From Bradyrhizobium sp. CB3481 (GTDB lineage Bacteria; Pseudomonadota; Alphaproteobacteria; Rhizobiales; Xanthobacteraceae), in the NCBI RefSeq assembly GCF_029714305.1, contig NZ_CP121647.1, positions 5,042,501 through 5,106,500 on the forward strand: 64,000 bases of DNA. Direction: 5' to 3'. This document shows positions 9,760-20,900 of the stretch, piece by piece; positions within the stretch are counted from its first letter, which is position 1; each line of letters starts with the position of its first letter. A program made the translations under genes and the position numbers. The notes under the pieces are model-generated. The model was not told the origin of the DNA. It saw only the letters and a list, made by a program, of their open reading frames with translations, and searched no databases.

Positions 9760-10150
9760 GGGCTCTCAAGATCCACGAACCGAAGCAATGCAGTGTTCAA
9801 TCAAGCTGGTGCCGAAGCCTTTCCGATCCGGCTGAGACAGGACAGGCACGCCGACTTCTTCCCACCGGATGCTCAGTTCATCCTCTGTGCGGGACCATTT
9901 AATCCGAAGCTGTCCTACTGGATTGGAGAGTGCCCCCGTATTTCACAGCGTTCGTGAGAAGCTCGTGCACGATTAGAATCAGATGACGCGTCTGCTCCGC
10001 CGAAAGCATTACATCAGCGCCGTGCAGGACGACTTGCTCCAGCTTTTTCCCACAATGCGTGTCTAAATTAGCCATACCAAACAACGAGCGGCCTCTATGT
10101 GGATAGCCTGTACAGCGGGCACTGATGTAGAATCAGGCTGCATTTGATTG
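9760..10150 (-). pseudogene. HWE/HisKA_2-type sensor histidine kinase, C-terminal remnant
   Basis: 'LSAEQTRHLILIVHELLTNA' then 'VKYGG' is the N box of an HWE-type kinase; a frameshift near 9925 moves the reading to 'VGQLRIKWSRTEDELSIRWE' and 'KGFGTSLIEHCI', the G-box end. The sensor half and phosphoacceptor region are missing or unrecognisable. Non-functional. Confidence 0.7.
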
Positions 10151-10240
10151 TTGCATTGATTCGCACTTGATGGACTGGACAGCCTTGCGCAGCGCCAACC
10201 GCTTGCCGGGCTGTCCCTCCTGAACTGAGTTGGCTTTGAC

Positions 10241-10480
10241 ATGAGCAACGACACCCAGATCATCGTTCATTTCTCCTGTCCGCATTGCTTGACCATCTAT
10301 CGAGCGAGGCAGGAACGAACAGCGGATGATTGTTCTGGCGAGTTCTATTGCAAGCACTGTGGGTCGCCGGTTCATGATTGGACCGGGAGTTATGATTTCT
10401 CGAACTGGAATCCGGTATTCGATGCCAGGCAACGTGGTTGGAAACCGCTATCCCTTCTCGCCTGCCAATTGCGGAAGTAA
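10241..10480 (+). CDS. Small zinc-ribbon protein
   Basis: 79 residues with CPHC (residues 13-16) and CKHC (37-40), a classical two-knuckle zinc ribbon, followed by 'WTGSYDFSNW'. I recall close relatives in Bradyrhizobium. Intact; function unknown, perhaps nucleic-acid or protein binding. Confidence 0.7.
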   Translation: MSNDTQIIVHFSCPHCLTIYRARQERTADDCSGEFYCKHCGSPVHDWTGSYDFSNWNPVFDARQRGWKPLSLLACQLRK

Positions 10481-10720
10481 CTAGCTCATGCGGCCGCCCT
10501 CTAGCATGGACCTCTCTACCTCATAAGCCAGCACCTTCAAATGTGCTGCGAGCCGCTCGAATAGTTCGCGCTTCTTCGAATCGGTCGCGGCGTTGCGGAT
10601 TTGCTCGCAATCTTCCGCGTCCCTGCGCAGCTTCTCTAGTGAGCCAGCATGTCCTGCATCGGAGTGCCCCCTGCTTGCTCTGCTGATCAGACACCCAATG
10701 TCGATGAGAAGCAACAACAA
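10481..10720 (-). CDS. Small helical conserved hypothetical
   Basis: The conserved part is 'LEKLRRDAEDCEQIRNAATD' through 'LAAHLKVLAYEVERSM', a two-helix protein common in Rhizobiales. The first ~25 residues may not be translated; a start closer to the Leu-rich helix is possible. Convergent with the zinc-ribbon gene, ending at the very next base. Confidence 0.55.
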   Translation of the reverse strand: MLLLLIDIGCLISRASRGHSDAGHAGSLEKLRRDAEDCEQIRNAATDSKKRELFERLAAHLKVLAYEVERSMLEGGRMS

Positions 10721-10844
10721 ACGTTAAGTGGCCTGCTCGAATAGGATGACCGCACCCACTCTGCATTCAACAGCTAGGGTCTCTGCGATACTGCAGCGCT
10801 CGCCTCGCGCTCTGTGCCGCTATTGGCTCAAATGCGCTATTGGA

Positions 10845-11096
10845 TCAATCCCGGTACCCCTTGCATTTCGTTTCTTCCTTGTATTCACCGTGCTTGCCCC
10901 ACTTCCGCTCGATCCTGCACGGGCCACGGTAGTATTCCTGTTTGTAGTCGCGGTCGTAATAGCCGTAACTCCGCTCGTAGCGACGATCATCGCCGTAGCC
11001 CCGCCGGCCCTTGCCGCTTTCATCTTTCCACGGGTCAGCGAGTGCGGGTGAAATGAGCAGGCTGGTAACCGCCAGGCTTGCGCACAGGTGTTTCAT
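10845..11096 (-). CDS. Small secreted/periplasmic charged protein
   Basis: 83 residues. Signal peptide MKHLCASLAVTSLLISPALA with an ALA-D cleavage site; mature part is Arg/Tyr/Lys/Gly-rich ending 'GPCRIERKWGKHGEYKEE'. The longer frame to 11261 is ignored because the signal peptide fixes this start. Two cysteines could form one disulfide. Confidence 0.7.
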   Translation of the reverse strand: MKHLCASLAVTSLLISPALADPWKDESGKGRRGYGDDRRYERSYGYYDRDYKQEYYRGPCRIERKWGKHGEYKEETKCKGYRD

Positions 11097-11259
11097 CAGG
11101 CTCCTCCTCCAGTCGCGGTCGGGATAACTGGGCAAAGCAAGCTGGGTTCCGTTTATCAGAGGAGGATACCATGTACGTGGCGATGGTTGAGGCGACGGTT
11201 GTTGAGGCGATGCGGATGAAGGCTGCTGCCCATTCTGGCTTTCCGCCGCCATGGGGCAC

Positions 11260-11490
11260 ACAGGTGCCTATGTTGCTGAGAAGTCGCTTGGCCTACACAT
11301 CTCGCGCCTTGGAATAATCTCGACGCCGTCCGATGTTAAGCGCCGCGCTCCGATTCCAAGCCTCGAATGCGTCAGCGTAATGCCTGCGCATCTGTTCTTC
11401 GGCGGCGAGACAGTCAGAGAATTTGTCAAATACAAAGTCAGTGTTCACAGGTGTGATGCCGCCGACCAAGACAACCAGCATCCATTTCAT
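11260..11490 (-). pseudogene. Small exported-type conserved hypothetical, nonsense
   Basis: MKWMLVVLVGGITPVNTDFV then a charged helix 'DCLAAEEQMRRHYADAF'. A TAG at 11293-11295 interrupts 'KARDV*AKRLLSNIGTCVPH'; the sequence after the stop still reads like the family's conserved C-terminus, so the last ~10 residues have been lost. Confidence 0.55.
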
Positions 11491-11606
11491 AATTCACTCT
11501 TGCGTTCTCGCCCCACCTCAAAACCGACTGACTTTCTGCAAGTTCCAGAGCAGTCCATCCCGTTCTCACGGGGAATGCGTCGGTCTCGATAGTCAGGCCG
11601 GGTCAA

Positions 11607-11933
11607 TCACACAAGGCCGCATCGGCAACGAGTGATCAACCCATCCTCCGCGACATCGAGCAACGCCTGAACTGTGCCGCTACTGGTTCGGTAGGTGACC
11701 AGCACGGCCTCGCCATCCAACTGTATTTCTTCGAGTTCAAGCGCGGGCTGTTCGATGAAGCGCTGCCGCCAATAGGTCGCGATACCCTCCCAACCAGTGA
11801 TGATCTTGCGCCCTTCGCAAGCGCACTCAATCACGGCGTCCGGGCTGTACATTCCAACAATCTGATTAATGCGAGCAGCGCGGTAAGCGTCCAGCCAATC
11901 CACCGCGACGGCCATTGGGTCACATGACCTCAT
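11607..11933 (-). CDS. SnoaL/NTF2-like domain protein
   Basis: 108 residues: 'VDWLDAYRAARINQIVGMYS' then 'PDAVIECAC', 'GWEGIATYWRQRF' and a beta sheet end, the cone-shaped NTF2-like fold. Such proteins bind small molecules or act as small isomerases; no catalytic residues can be assigned here. Intact and single-domain. Confidence 0.75.
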   Translation of the reverse strand: MRSCDPMAVAVDWLDAYRAARINQIVGMYSPDAVIECACEGRKIITGWEGIATYWRQRFIEQPALELEEIQLDGEAVLVTYRTSSGTVQALLDVAEDGLITRCRCGLV

Positions 11934-12051
11934 TTGCCCTTACCTACTTGCCAATATGCAGGCGACTTATCCAGGCGGAAATGAATGATCTCTGAATGTT
12001 TGAAGGAGCCGTTCTGGCGATTCGCGCCTTAACCTTCATTGGAGGTAAAAC

Positions 12052-12336
12052 ATGCCAGCAACACAACCAGCATGGAAGCGGCCTGGATCGCCCATTGGCA
12101 AGAAGGGACCGCGCAAAGCTAATCCGAAGTACAAACGCCGCTCGCGCCAGCCGTGGAGCGATAACGAAGTGAAGCAGCTACGCTCGCTTGCCAAGGCCAA
12201 CATGCCGACCGGCGTGATTAGTCTGAAGATGCAGCGTCCCCCCGCTTCGATTGCGAGCAAGGCGCAGCGCGAGGGAATTTCGTTGAGGCCGGTGAACCGC
12301 TCACCATACAATCGTCGGAAAACAGCGCGGCGCTAA
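12052..12336 (+). CDS. Small Myb/SANT-like DNA-binding protein
   Basis: 94 residues. Basic N-terminus rich in G, P, K, then 'RQPWSDNEVKQLRSLAKAN' and 'SLKMQRPPASIASKAQREG', a helix-turn-helix resembling the GcrA/SANT type. Preceded by a GGAGG site 8 bases before the ATG. Same family as the remnant at 6310. Confidence 0.65.
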   Translation: MPATQPAWKRPGSPIGKKGPRKANPKYKRRSRQPWSDNEVKQLRSLAKANMPTGVISLKMQRPPASIASKAQREGISLRPVNRSPYNRRKTARR

Positions 12337-12521
12337 TGGAGTGTGGATGGGGCTTCGAGGACTTGGCTAACGTCCGGTTCCTCAAGCCCGTCAACGCTGA
12401 CGCATTCGCAGGGCATCCCCGCTCCGCATTGGCATCCCAGTTCTTCAGTCCATGTCCGCTGGGGATGGCTTTCGCATACCCAGCCCACGCCAAAGCAGAC
12501 GGGACAATCAGGGTTCATCAT
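12333..12521 (-). CDS. Small Cys-rich protein, second copy
   Basis: 62 residues from MMNPDCPVCFGVGWVCESHP: CPVC, CESH, CQCG, CECV. Same cysteine layout as 906-1199. The upstream part of the open frame (to 12611) is not used. Overlaps the end of the convergent SANT-like gene by 4 bp. Confidence 0.55.
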   Translation of the reverse strand: MMNPDCPVCFGVGWVCESHPQRTWTEELGCQCGAGMPCECVSVDGLEEPDVSQVLEAPSTLH

Positions 12522-13282
12522 TCCGAAATAGCCTTTTGAACGAACGGGCACGTAGTAAGCCCTCCGATGTGATATCGCGGTACTCAACGTCCGCAAAGAA
12601 TTTCGGTTCAACCCACGTCGATTTCGGCTTCCTGATGTGTCGCATCAGCTTTGACTTCGGGCTGACCACGGTGTCCAGTTGGTTCCTGATCTGGCTGAAG
12701 ACGGGGCGTGACCATCCGGTGCCAACCTTGCCCAATGGAGAAGGCCTTCGCCCTCCTGTTTTCCAAGATAGAGCGCCGCGACCCAACTAGGGTCCTTGAT
12801 AAAGCCGACGACCGGAAACTTGCCCTTGTGAACAGCCTTGATCTTGAGCCAGTTCTCATTGCGCTCTGAACGGTAAGGGGCGTCAGCCCGGTTAGAGATG
12901 ATCCTTCCCAGTTCAACTTCGCAGCATGTTCGAACATCCGTTGGCCATCGCCGACAAGGTGTTCGGAGTAGAGGACAGGCAATTCGATGCCGTTCTCACC
13001 CAATAGGTCCAGCAGCACTTGCTTGCGTTCGAGCTGCGGGAATTTGCGGAGGTCACCGTCGCGCCACAGGGGGTCGAAGGCGTAATAGACCAGCCGGTCC
13101 TGTCTGCCCGCTGCTAGCTCCGCCTGTAGTTCTGAGAAGTTGGTCCGTCCTTCATGAACGACAACTACCTCGCTATCGATGATCGCCTCACCGGGAATGT
13201 CGAGAGCGGCAGCTATGGACGAGAAGCGCCTCGTCCAGTTAAGACCATTACGGGTCTCGCTCTTGGGTGCCTTGGCCTTCAA
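12508..13282 (-). pseudogene. LigD-type ATP-dependent DNA ligase, decayed
   Basis: The frame from 13282 carries 'NWTRRFSSIAAALDIPGEAI' and 'EVVVVHEGRTNFSELQAELA', then 'VYYAFDPLWRDGDLRKFPQL' and 'SEHLVGDGQRMFEHAAKLNW'; the ligase-D core without motif I. It loses frame near 12900 and the OB-fold end reappears as 'KSTWVEPKFFADVEYRDITS'. The N-terminus (and any polymerase domain) is absent. With the Ku pseudogene at 24189 this shows loss of an NHEJ module. Confidence 0.8.
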
Positions 13283-13506
13283 CGTGGCTAGCTGGGAAAT
13301 ACGGTTCGACCCAACGCAAGCTCATAGAGAAATGCCCGCCGCGCGGCGGACATTCTTACTCACTTTGCGGGAATGCCCAACAACCAGGGGGCGTGATCCA
13401 TCGCCACTAGGTCGTCGCTGGTCTACCTATTCTCTTGCCGTTGCGAGTATCACATCAGCCGAAGCCTGATCGCGCCGGCCGAACTGGTCAGCGGTGCGAA
13501 AAGAAA

Positions 13507-14122
13507 ATGCCCGCCGCATGGGGTATGCTACGGGCTGGAGACGGATTACTCATGTCCTCGTTGGGACAAGGGATAACAGCCAATCGGCCCAGACGTTCCC
13601 ATCCGGTGTGCGAAAGTCATGTTGGAGGATTCAGGCGCGAGCCCCTAACCACTCGCTCATGTAGGCTGCGGTGGCAGCCTGATCAACCTCGCGGAGGCCG
13701 CTTGAACATTGTCGCTGCTCCCCTGCTTGTGTGAGGCGGGAGCGCACATTGCGTTCACGTCACCGACAGATGCCCAGAACCGCTCGGTGGTGGAACAATG
13801 ATAAGCCTCTTCGGGGAACCTGGCTGAACGGTGTTGGACGGAGCGTGTCGAAAGCTGGCGTGCTGCACCAAGAAACAAAATTGGCCCCCGCATTGGGTAT
13901 GCGACGGGCGGGAGACGCATTCCGTGTCCTCGTTGGCACAGCGAAAACAGCCGACTGGCTCAGACCGCTGACACAGAATCTGATCAGCTCAATTTTCCGG
14001 CAGCGCACAAACGAATTAGGTCGAGTTCAGGTTTTAAGTGCCCGCCGCAATGGGCAGGGTTGCGACGGGCCGGAGAAAGCGATTCATGTCCTCCTTGTCA
14101 GGAGGCATGAAAACCGCCAGAC
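13507..14122. repeat. Three copies of an ~85-bp unit
   Basis: Copies at about 13507-13595, 13881-13966 and 14039-14122. Each has TGCCCGCCGCA (or close), a 7-11 base spacer, TGCGACGGGC (or close) which can pair with it, then GGAGA, 7-9 bases, and RTGTCCTCSTTG. The third copy is trimmed by small deletions. In the antisense reading all three give a similar peptide (AV...P...DMN...PAR.IP.AAG). The surrounding 13.3-14.4 kb holds no other recognisable gene. Confidence 0.6.
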
Positions 14123-14379
14123 CAACGCCGCCGCCGGGCCGTCTCCACCACTTCAAGTCGTTTCGGCGCACTGATCGTATGGCTGTCGATACGTACAGTT
14201 CTCAACCATCAGGTCAGGCGACCACAAGGCGGCTCTCCTCGGCTCGTTGAGGGAGTTAGTCTCTCGGCGTAAACTGAAGGCCATCCAAGCAGGGTCTTAC
14301 CGTCGTTAGCCATCCCGCCATACAGATGCTTCGAAAGACGTTGGTGTGCGTCAGCCACTTTGTTCCATGTAAGGCGCGG

Positions 14380-14740
14380 CTACTTGGCAATGGCAGCCGT
14401 GTAAAGAGGCCCAAAGCGCTCCCATTTCTCACCGTCGAAGCGCATAAGTTGTTCTTGTTTGATCGGAGCATAATCCGAGGGGGACGTGTTTAGCGTTATT
14501 CCTGGAAGCAACATATCGAGCTGAAACTCTTTCAGGCTGGCGGCCTGCCTCATGATGTTCTCTCGTGTCAGATCGTTCCCGCACATGTTCAGGACGGCAG
14601 CGAGCGTCTGCGCAACCGAGTACCCATACACGGCGCTCAAATCTGCCTTGTCCGCGTATCGCTGCTGGGTATCTTCTTGGGCCCCTTCTTGCTCTCGAGG
14701 TCAGGTAGAGAGCAACGCTTCTCGGCCGTCACCATGACAG
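14380..14740 (-). pseudogene. Branched-chain amino acid ABC transporter binding protein, 3' remnant
   Basis: 'YGYSVAQTLAAVLNMCGNDL', 'TRENIMRQAASLK', 'LLPGITLNTSPSDYAPIKQE' is the C-terminal lobe of a Peripla_BP_6/LivJ-type binding protein. No signal peptide or N-terminal lobe remains, and the frame upstream of 14640 is disturbed. Confidence 0.75.
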
Positions 14741-14922
14741 CGACACAGTTTACCGTTGTGGAAGTGGTGAACTGCCTCAAATGAGCGTGCGCGGTACCGC
14801 AGCGCTGCCGCGCAATGCCCTGCCGTGCTCTTCATGCATTGTCTGCTGAACTTCGAGCTGTGTTCGAGCGGCCCGGTCATGGTGCCGCTCGCCACGATGT
14901 TGAAGGCTCTCAAGTCCGCGGA

Positions 14923-17900
14923 CTAATTGCCGCAGAGATAAGCGTGGAGCGCTTCCACGCATGCATCGACGTTTTTCTTATTCTTCCCCTTGTGGGGCGG
15001 AACGACCGTGAGATTGGCTTGGCGATAGTGCGGCGTGCGCTGCTCTACCATTGCCTCGAAAAGCTTCTTCTTGATGCCCACCTCGTCGGAGCTCTGGGCG
15101 AGGTTGCTAGACTCCGCCTTGTCGATCCGCAGCAACGGACGGCTGGTGTCGTTTGCAAGGCGCTTCCATATCTCGTCCCGGTTGGTGTCGAGCCAGATCG
15201 ACACCGCCTTATCCCGTATGAGGCTCCGCGTTTCCTCGCTCTCGAATGCCCCACCGCCGGTTGCGATGACCACGTTGCCTTTCTCCACGCACTGCGCGAT
15301 CACGCTTGCCTCGCGCTGCCTGAACCACTGCATACCTTTGTCTTCGGTACTAAAGATTTCCGTTATCGTCATACCCGTGTTCTTCTCGATCATTTTGTCG
15401 GAATCGATGAAGGCCAGCCCCAGTTGCCGCGCGAGAGCTGGGCCGATGGAGGACTTACCGGCGGCCGGCAGGCCGACGAGCACAATCGGCCGCACGCCAA
15501 GGGCCGCAACAACTTCTTTTGCAGCCGGAGATATCTTGGGCATGCTTGTTCGTGCGGCGGCTCGCAACCCAAATTTTGCGTCAATAGCACGTGTACCCTG
15601 CCCTTCTATATCCCAATGGGGGAGGTCCTTGGCGCCGTACGGAATTGGCACCTCACTGCAGACGTTTGTCACGCGCTCCGCCAGGACGGCAATCTTAGAT
15701 TCTTCGAGGGAAGCTCCAGTAGCTTGTCGCCGCAGCTTGTCCTCCTCCTTGTAGGCATCGTGATTATCAAGCTTTGCTTGATAGCTGTCTGGCGTATGGA
15801 ATTCCGTCTCGAAGCGGTATCCGCCCGGGGTGGCGAGCACAGTCTTTATGCCGACGAAAGTCGGATGTGGTATCCTGAACCAATTGGTGGTGCGAATTTC
15901 GGCGTAGCCAAGCTCGTAAAACGCAAGCATGGCCTTCTTGAAGGCACGCGCAAAATCCTTGTCGGGGATTTCGAAGACATAGCGTACGGCGCTGCTGATC
16001 AGCTGGGTGTCGCCGTCGCATTTAACAGTGGTTCCGGTCAATTCCGCGGTCATGGAGTCTTTCGATCTCAAGCGGCGTTTCAAATGGGGCATATCCACCT
16101 GGATATCCGCCTGCCTGAGCATCTCAGCGACCTGGAATGCCGTTGCGGTGATCTCCTTCTCTTCTGCCGCGGCCCTGGCAGACTCGATCTTGGCGCGCTG
16201 CGCGGCCTCCTCGAGGGTCAATGTGATCGTCACGCCGGAATCCTCGGCCGTCAGGTTCCGGCCGAACGGCTTGGGCAAGATGTGCTTTTCGACAGCCACC
16301 TTGACCGAGGCTTCCATGACTGAAGCTGCCAGCGTGGGATTGTCCTTCAGCATCTCCAATGTTGCGTCGACATCGAAATGTCCCTGGTTAAGCGTCGCGG
16401 CCATGCTCTTGATGTAGGGCACGTTTTTCAAGCCTGGCGTCTGGTGGAGGAGCCGCTGGAGCTGTTGGGTTTTCTTCATAAAGATGCGGGTGCCAGTATC
16501 GGATTTATAGGCGTCGGTTCCGACCTTTATGCCGAGGCTCAGGAGATTTTGTGCGCTCTGTATGAGATCATCCGGATCGTAACCATCCGCTCGTGGATAG
16601 ATCCGCGCAGGATAATGGTCGAGCACAGCTTGGACACGTTCCCGTGGATGGGCAGCGGTCACATAGGCCTCCGCCACATTTGGGAAAAGCTCAGAGAGCG
16701 CTTGGCTCAACGCCGCGGTTGGCTCGCTTACGCGTTCGATTGTTTCGGGCGGAAGATGCTCATTCGCGCTCGCAGCCCACGCCTCTAGATCGGCCACGAG
16801 CAATTCGGCGATTTCGCGTGCAACCGGATGCTCAGCAACCTCGATCTCGCGCGTCATCCTTTCAAGCTTGTCTTGGACATCGTGCCCGCTCACCTGTTCC
16901 CGGTCAAACAAGAGGCGGATATCTCGCTTGAGCTCGTGGTGAATGCCCTCGTAGGCGCCAAAGATGGCCCGCTCGGCAAACCAGCCTCGTGCTTCATCGG
17001 GTTGAGCCAAAAAGCTTCTCTGCAGACAACTATAGACCTCCAAAACGTCCTTTGTTGCAGCAAGGATCTGGTTGGCACGACTGAATTGGTACCTGCCGTC
17101 TACGATCGCCGGCGTATGCGACTTTGGCGGCTTGAGCGACCGAACTCCGCGAGCCTGCTCCGCCTGATCGAACTGCCGGACGTGCTCATAAAGCTGGGGC
17201 CGGTCGCCAATGATAATGGCCGTATCGCCATCGAAGTCGCCATCGAGTTTTTTCTGTTCATCAGGCGGGATGGCAACCAAGGACCCCGGAGCGAAGATCT
17301 CAGTCGCCTGCAGGATGCCGATACAATCGAGCGAGGTGTCCGCCGTTACGCGGTCCTTGCGCTCGGTCCAAGCTGAATGGGACTTAACGTCCTCGGCCGA
17401 CATAACCAGCCCACGATCTCTATAGTTGGCCGGCCACATCTCGTCTGGGACCACAATCAGAATGCCTTTGGCGAAAAACATCGGATCGTCAGCCGATAGT
17501 TGATCGCCTGATTTTTCCGCAACATTAAAGCTGTATTGCATGGCTAAGCACTTATCGAGGAAGGCTGCGGTGGGGTCACCGGCAACGGATGACTTGACTT
17601 GTTCGAGAGCGAACGGGCGCAGGTTTGCCTTGTCATAGGGCGAGCGTCCGATCAGCACGCCAGCCGTATCGGCCAAGGTCTCGCTCTTGAGCTTAGGCAC
17701 ATGCAGATGGCCATCATCGGATGGCACGGCGACCGCGCCGGGACCCTCGATGTGTCCGGCCGTCACGGTGCGAAACAGCTGTTCGGACGAAAGTTCCTGC
17801 TCGTGTCTGCTCTCAAGCCAGTGCGCGGCCTTCTCTCGCACCTCTCGGGCCACCTGCTCACTGCGGGGATAGTGTTGCAGCGCCGAGACGGGCAGCGACG

Positions 17901-20900
17901 ATCTCCGTCCCTCACCAAAAGCAAGCACCCGATCGGGCCCTTCCTGCTGGCCAGCCCGCTGAACAGCCACCATACGCTCGGCCAATGACGCCCGGATGAA
18001 GCCGCAGCCATCATGCGGTCGCAAAGCTATGGGCCCTTCCGCCCCGGTCAGCTTAAAGGGATGTTCGTGGCCGGCAGGGCGGTCCGGCAGCAGCGACAGC
18101 TTGAAGTTGCCCTCCAGCGCATAGTCATGAGGGCCTAGATTATTGATCGCAGGTGGCGCCGCAAATCCCCTGCGCTGCATGTAATAGTATGCCTCTTTGA
18201 ATGGAGCCCAGGCGCGCGATAGCTGCTCGAATGAGGTGCCGGGCGCGCTGTTCGCGTAAGGAACGGCAAGCAGCTTACCGCCGGATGTAGTGGCTCCCGC
18301 GTCGCCCGGAGCGCGGGCCGCAATCTGAGAGACGGTCGGTTTCGGCGCTTTTAACTTGCTTCCGCCGAACAGGTCCATTCGATATGGCACACCGTCAACA
18401 GTGAGCGTCCGGGCTAACATGAAGGTGCTTGGCTTTCCCGGCAGTTGGACCGCTACAACCGGCACGGCCCCCGAAGTGAGCCGATGAAAAATCGAGTATC
18501 GTGTCTCGGGCTCCGTGGCCAGTCGTCGCCCCTGCATGTCAACGACAGGCAACTTCATGATCCCAGCCTGCCCCTGTGGGGGCCTGGGCTCATGATCCAT
18601 CTCCCTCAGTACGGCATGCACGTCGAAGCTGGACGGAGGATGCTGGGCGTGGACCGCCGCCACATTCTGTGATATGAATGTGTCTAGCGCATCGAGCGGC
18701 TCGTCCGATTCGAGCTCTGCGATCAGATTCCAACTCATGCTGGAGAGATCGCTTTCAACAAGGCTGCGCGCGCTGGCCAGGATCTCCCTGGACTTGCGCT
18801 GAAGCTCTTGCCGTCTCATCTGCAAGTCAGGCTTCTTGCCTTCGACATAGGGCCGCCTGTATAACTCCTGCAGGATCGTCCGGGCCTTTAGCACTTGGTA
18901 AATCGAGAGGGCGGGACGACGGCTCGCGATGGGCCCACGTGCCCGCTCGGCTTTGCCTGCATTGAGATGTGCCTCGATCTTGCCTTCCACGATCGGCTGT
19001 AGCGCGTTCAACAAGTTGAGAGCCTGCCTGCGGTGCCAGCGCAACTGCTTCTGCTGGCTGCGCGCTAGCGGCAGCAGAGCTGCAGATAAATGACCCATGG
19101 TCTCGAGGTTATTCGCGGCGGCGAAATCAGGATAAGAACGTAATTCGTTGAGCCGATCCAATCCCACTGATGCAAGCGAACCGAGATCATCGAGCAGTCG
19201 CGCCTTAGCCAGTGCCTTAAAAATGTTCGCAATGGCCAAAACATCGGCCTGCTCAAGCCGATCATTCGCATACTGCAGATAATGGGACAGCTGGTGTAAC
19301 CGATCCTTTAGCAGAGCAGATTCCGCAATCTCGCCATTGTCCTCGCCCGACATGAAAGCTCGCGCCAGAGCATTAGCAACAATGCCGAGCTGAAGCGTGG
19401 TAAAAGCGCTGAATCGTCGCACTCCCTCGCCTAGTCCCCTCGCGATTTTCACTATGACTTGCCGGCACGCCGCCTCTTCCGGCCATTTGCTGAAGTCGTT
19501 GATCAGGCTTGCGAGGTGCTGCTGAAAGAAATCAGAGAGTCGGTCGTTATCGCGGATCTCACAGGCAATCGCGACGGTTGCTTGGGCACAAAATTCTTCT
19601 TCCGGCCACTTGCTGAACCCGTTCACCAGGTTCGCCAGCTCTTGTCCGTTAAATTGAGACAGCTCCCTGCCAACAACATCGCGCGCGATTGCGACAGCGG
19701 CTTGGCGACAGTGCAACTCTTCTGGCCACTTGCTGAAGCTGTTCATCAGGTTTCCGAGGTCCTGCTGACTATAGCCAGAGAGCCGGTCCTGGCGGCGAAG
19801 GACTTCACGCGCGATAGCGACTGTGGCATGGCCTGCGTCCACGTCTTCCGGGCACTTGCTGAAGGCGTTCGCCAGGTTTGCCAGGTGCTGATGGGTGAAA
19901 TCCGAGAAGTAACCTTCCGGATCGGCGTGGCCGTGAGCGATATCGCCTGCGATGCGAATTATTGCTTGGCGGCAGACCGTCTCTTCCGGCCACTTGCTGA
20001 AGCCGTTCGCCAGGTTTGCCAACTCCTGGTGAGTGAAACCAGAGAGTTCGGCGCGGCCGAGAATCTCATCGGCGATCGCGATCGTGGCTTCGCGACAGGT
20101 CGCCTCATCGGGCCACTTGCTAAATGCGTTTATCAGGTTTGCCAGTGCCTGCTCATCAAAATCAGAAGCTCTGAGGCCGGAACCAATGATCTCCTTGGCT
20201 ATCGTGACTGCAGCCTGAGAACAGGACGCCTCTTCCGGCCACTTGCTGAAGCCGTTGACCAAGTTCGCCAGCTGGCGGTTGGAAAAAGCGGAGAGCCGGT
20301 TGGCGCGGTGGCTGCGATCAAGGATCGTGCGTGCTATCGCCACTGCGCCTCGGCGACAGGCCGCGTCTTTTGGCCATTTGCTGAAACCATTCACCAAGCT
20401 CGCTATGTGCTGGGGATCAAAACCAGCAAGCGGGCCGCCGCGGTCATGGAGTTCACAGGCAATTGCAGCTGTGGCTTCGAGGCAGGACGCCTCTGTCGGC
20501 CACTTGCTGAAAGCGTTCACCAGGTTCGCAAGGTCCTGCGGAATAGCATGGGAGAGCTGGTTGACACCATGAATCACCTCGTCGGCGACAGCGACCGTAG
20601 CCTTCCTGCAGTCGGGGTCTTCCGGCCACTTGCTGAACCCGTTTGCCAGTGTTGCGAGTTCACGTGTGGGGAAATTGGACAGCCGAGTGGCCTCACGGCC
20701 GCGAGCGCGAATCTCCTTGGCGATCGCGACGATGCCCTCACGACAGATATGCTCCGAGGGCCATTTGCTGAACCCATTTGCGAGCAGCGATAGGCTTTGG
20801 CTCCTCAGGTCCCGAAGCGCTCCGCTTTGATCGCGGTAAAATTCGGCGATTCTCATTGTCGCATTGCGGCATGTCTTTGACTCTGGGTGACGACCAAACG

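Noticed and set aside
14815..16323. 502-codon open frame on the plus strand
   Set aside because: Lies wholly antisense to the effector's kinase end; composition is that of a shadow frame of a GC-rich gene and no family features are visible.
19459..20793. 444-codon plus-strand frame with regular repeats
   Set aside because: The repeats are the antisense of the SKWP repeats; no independent evidence of coding.
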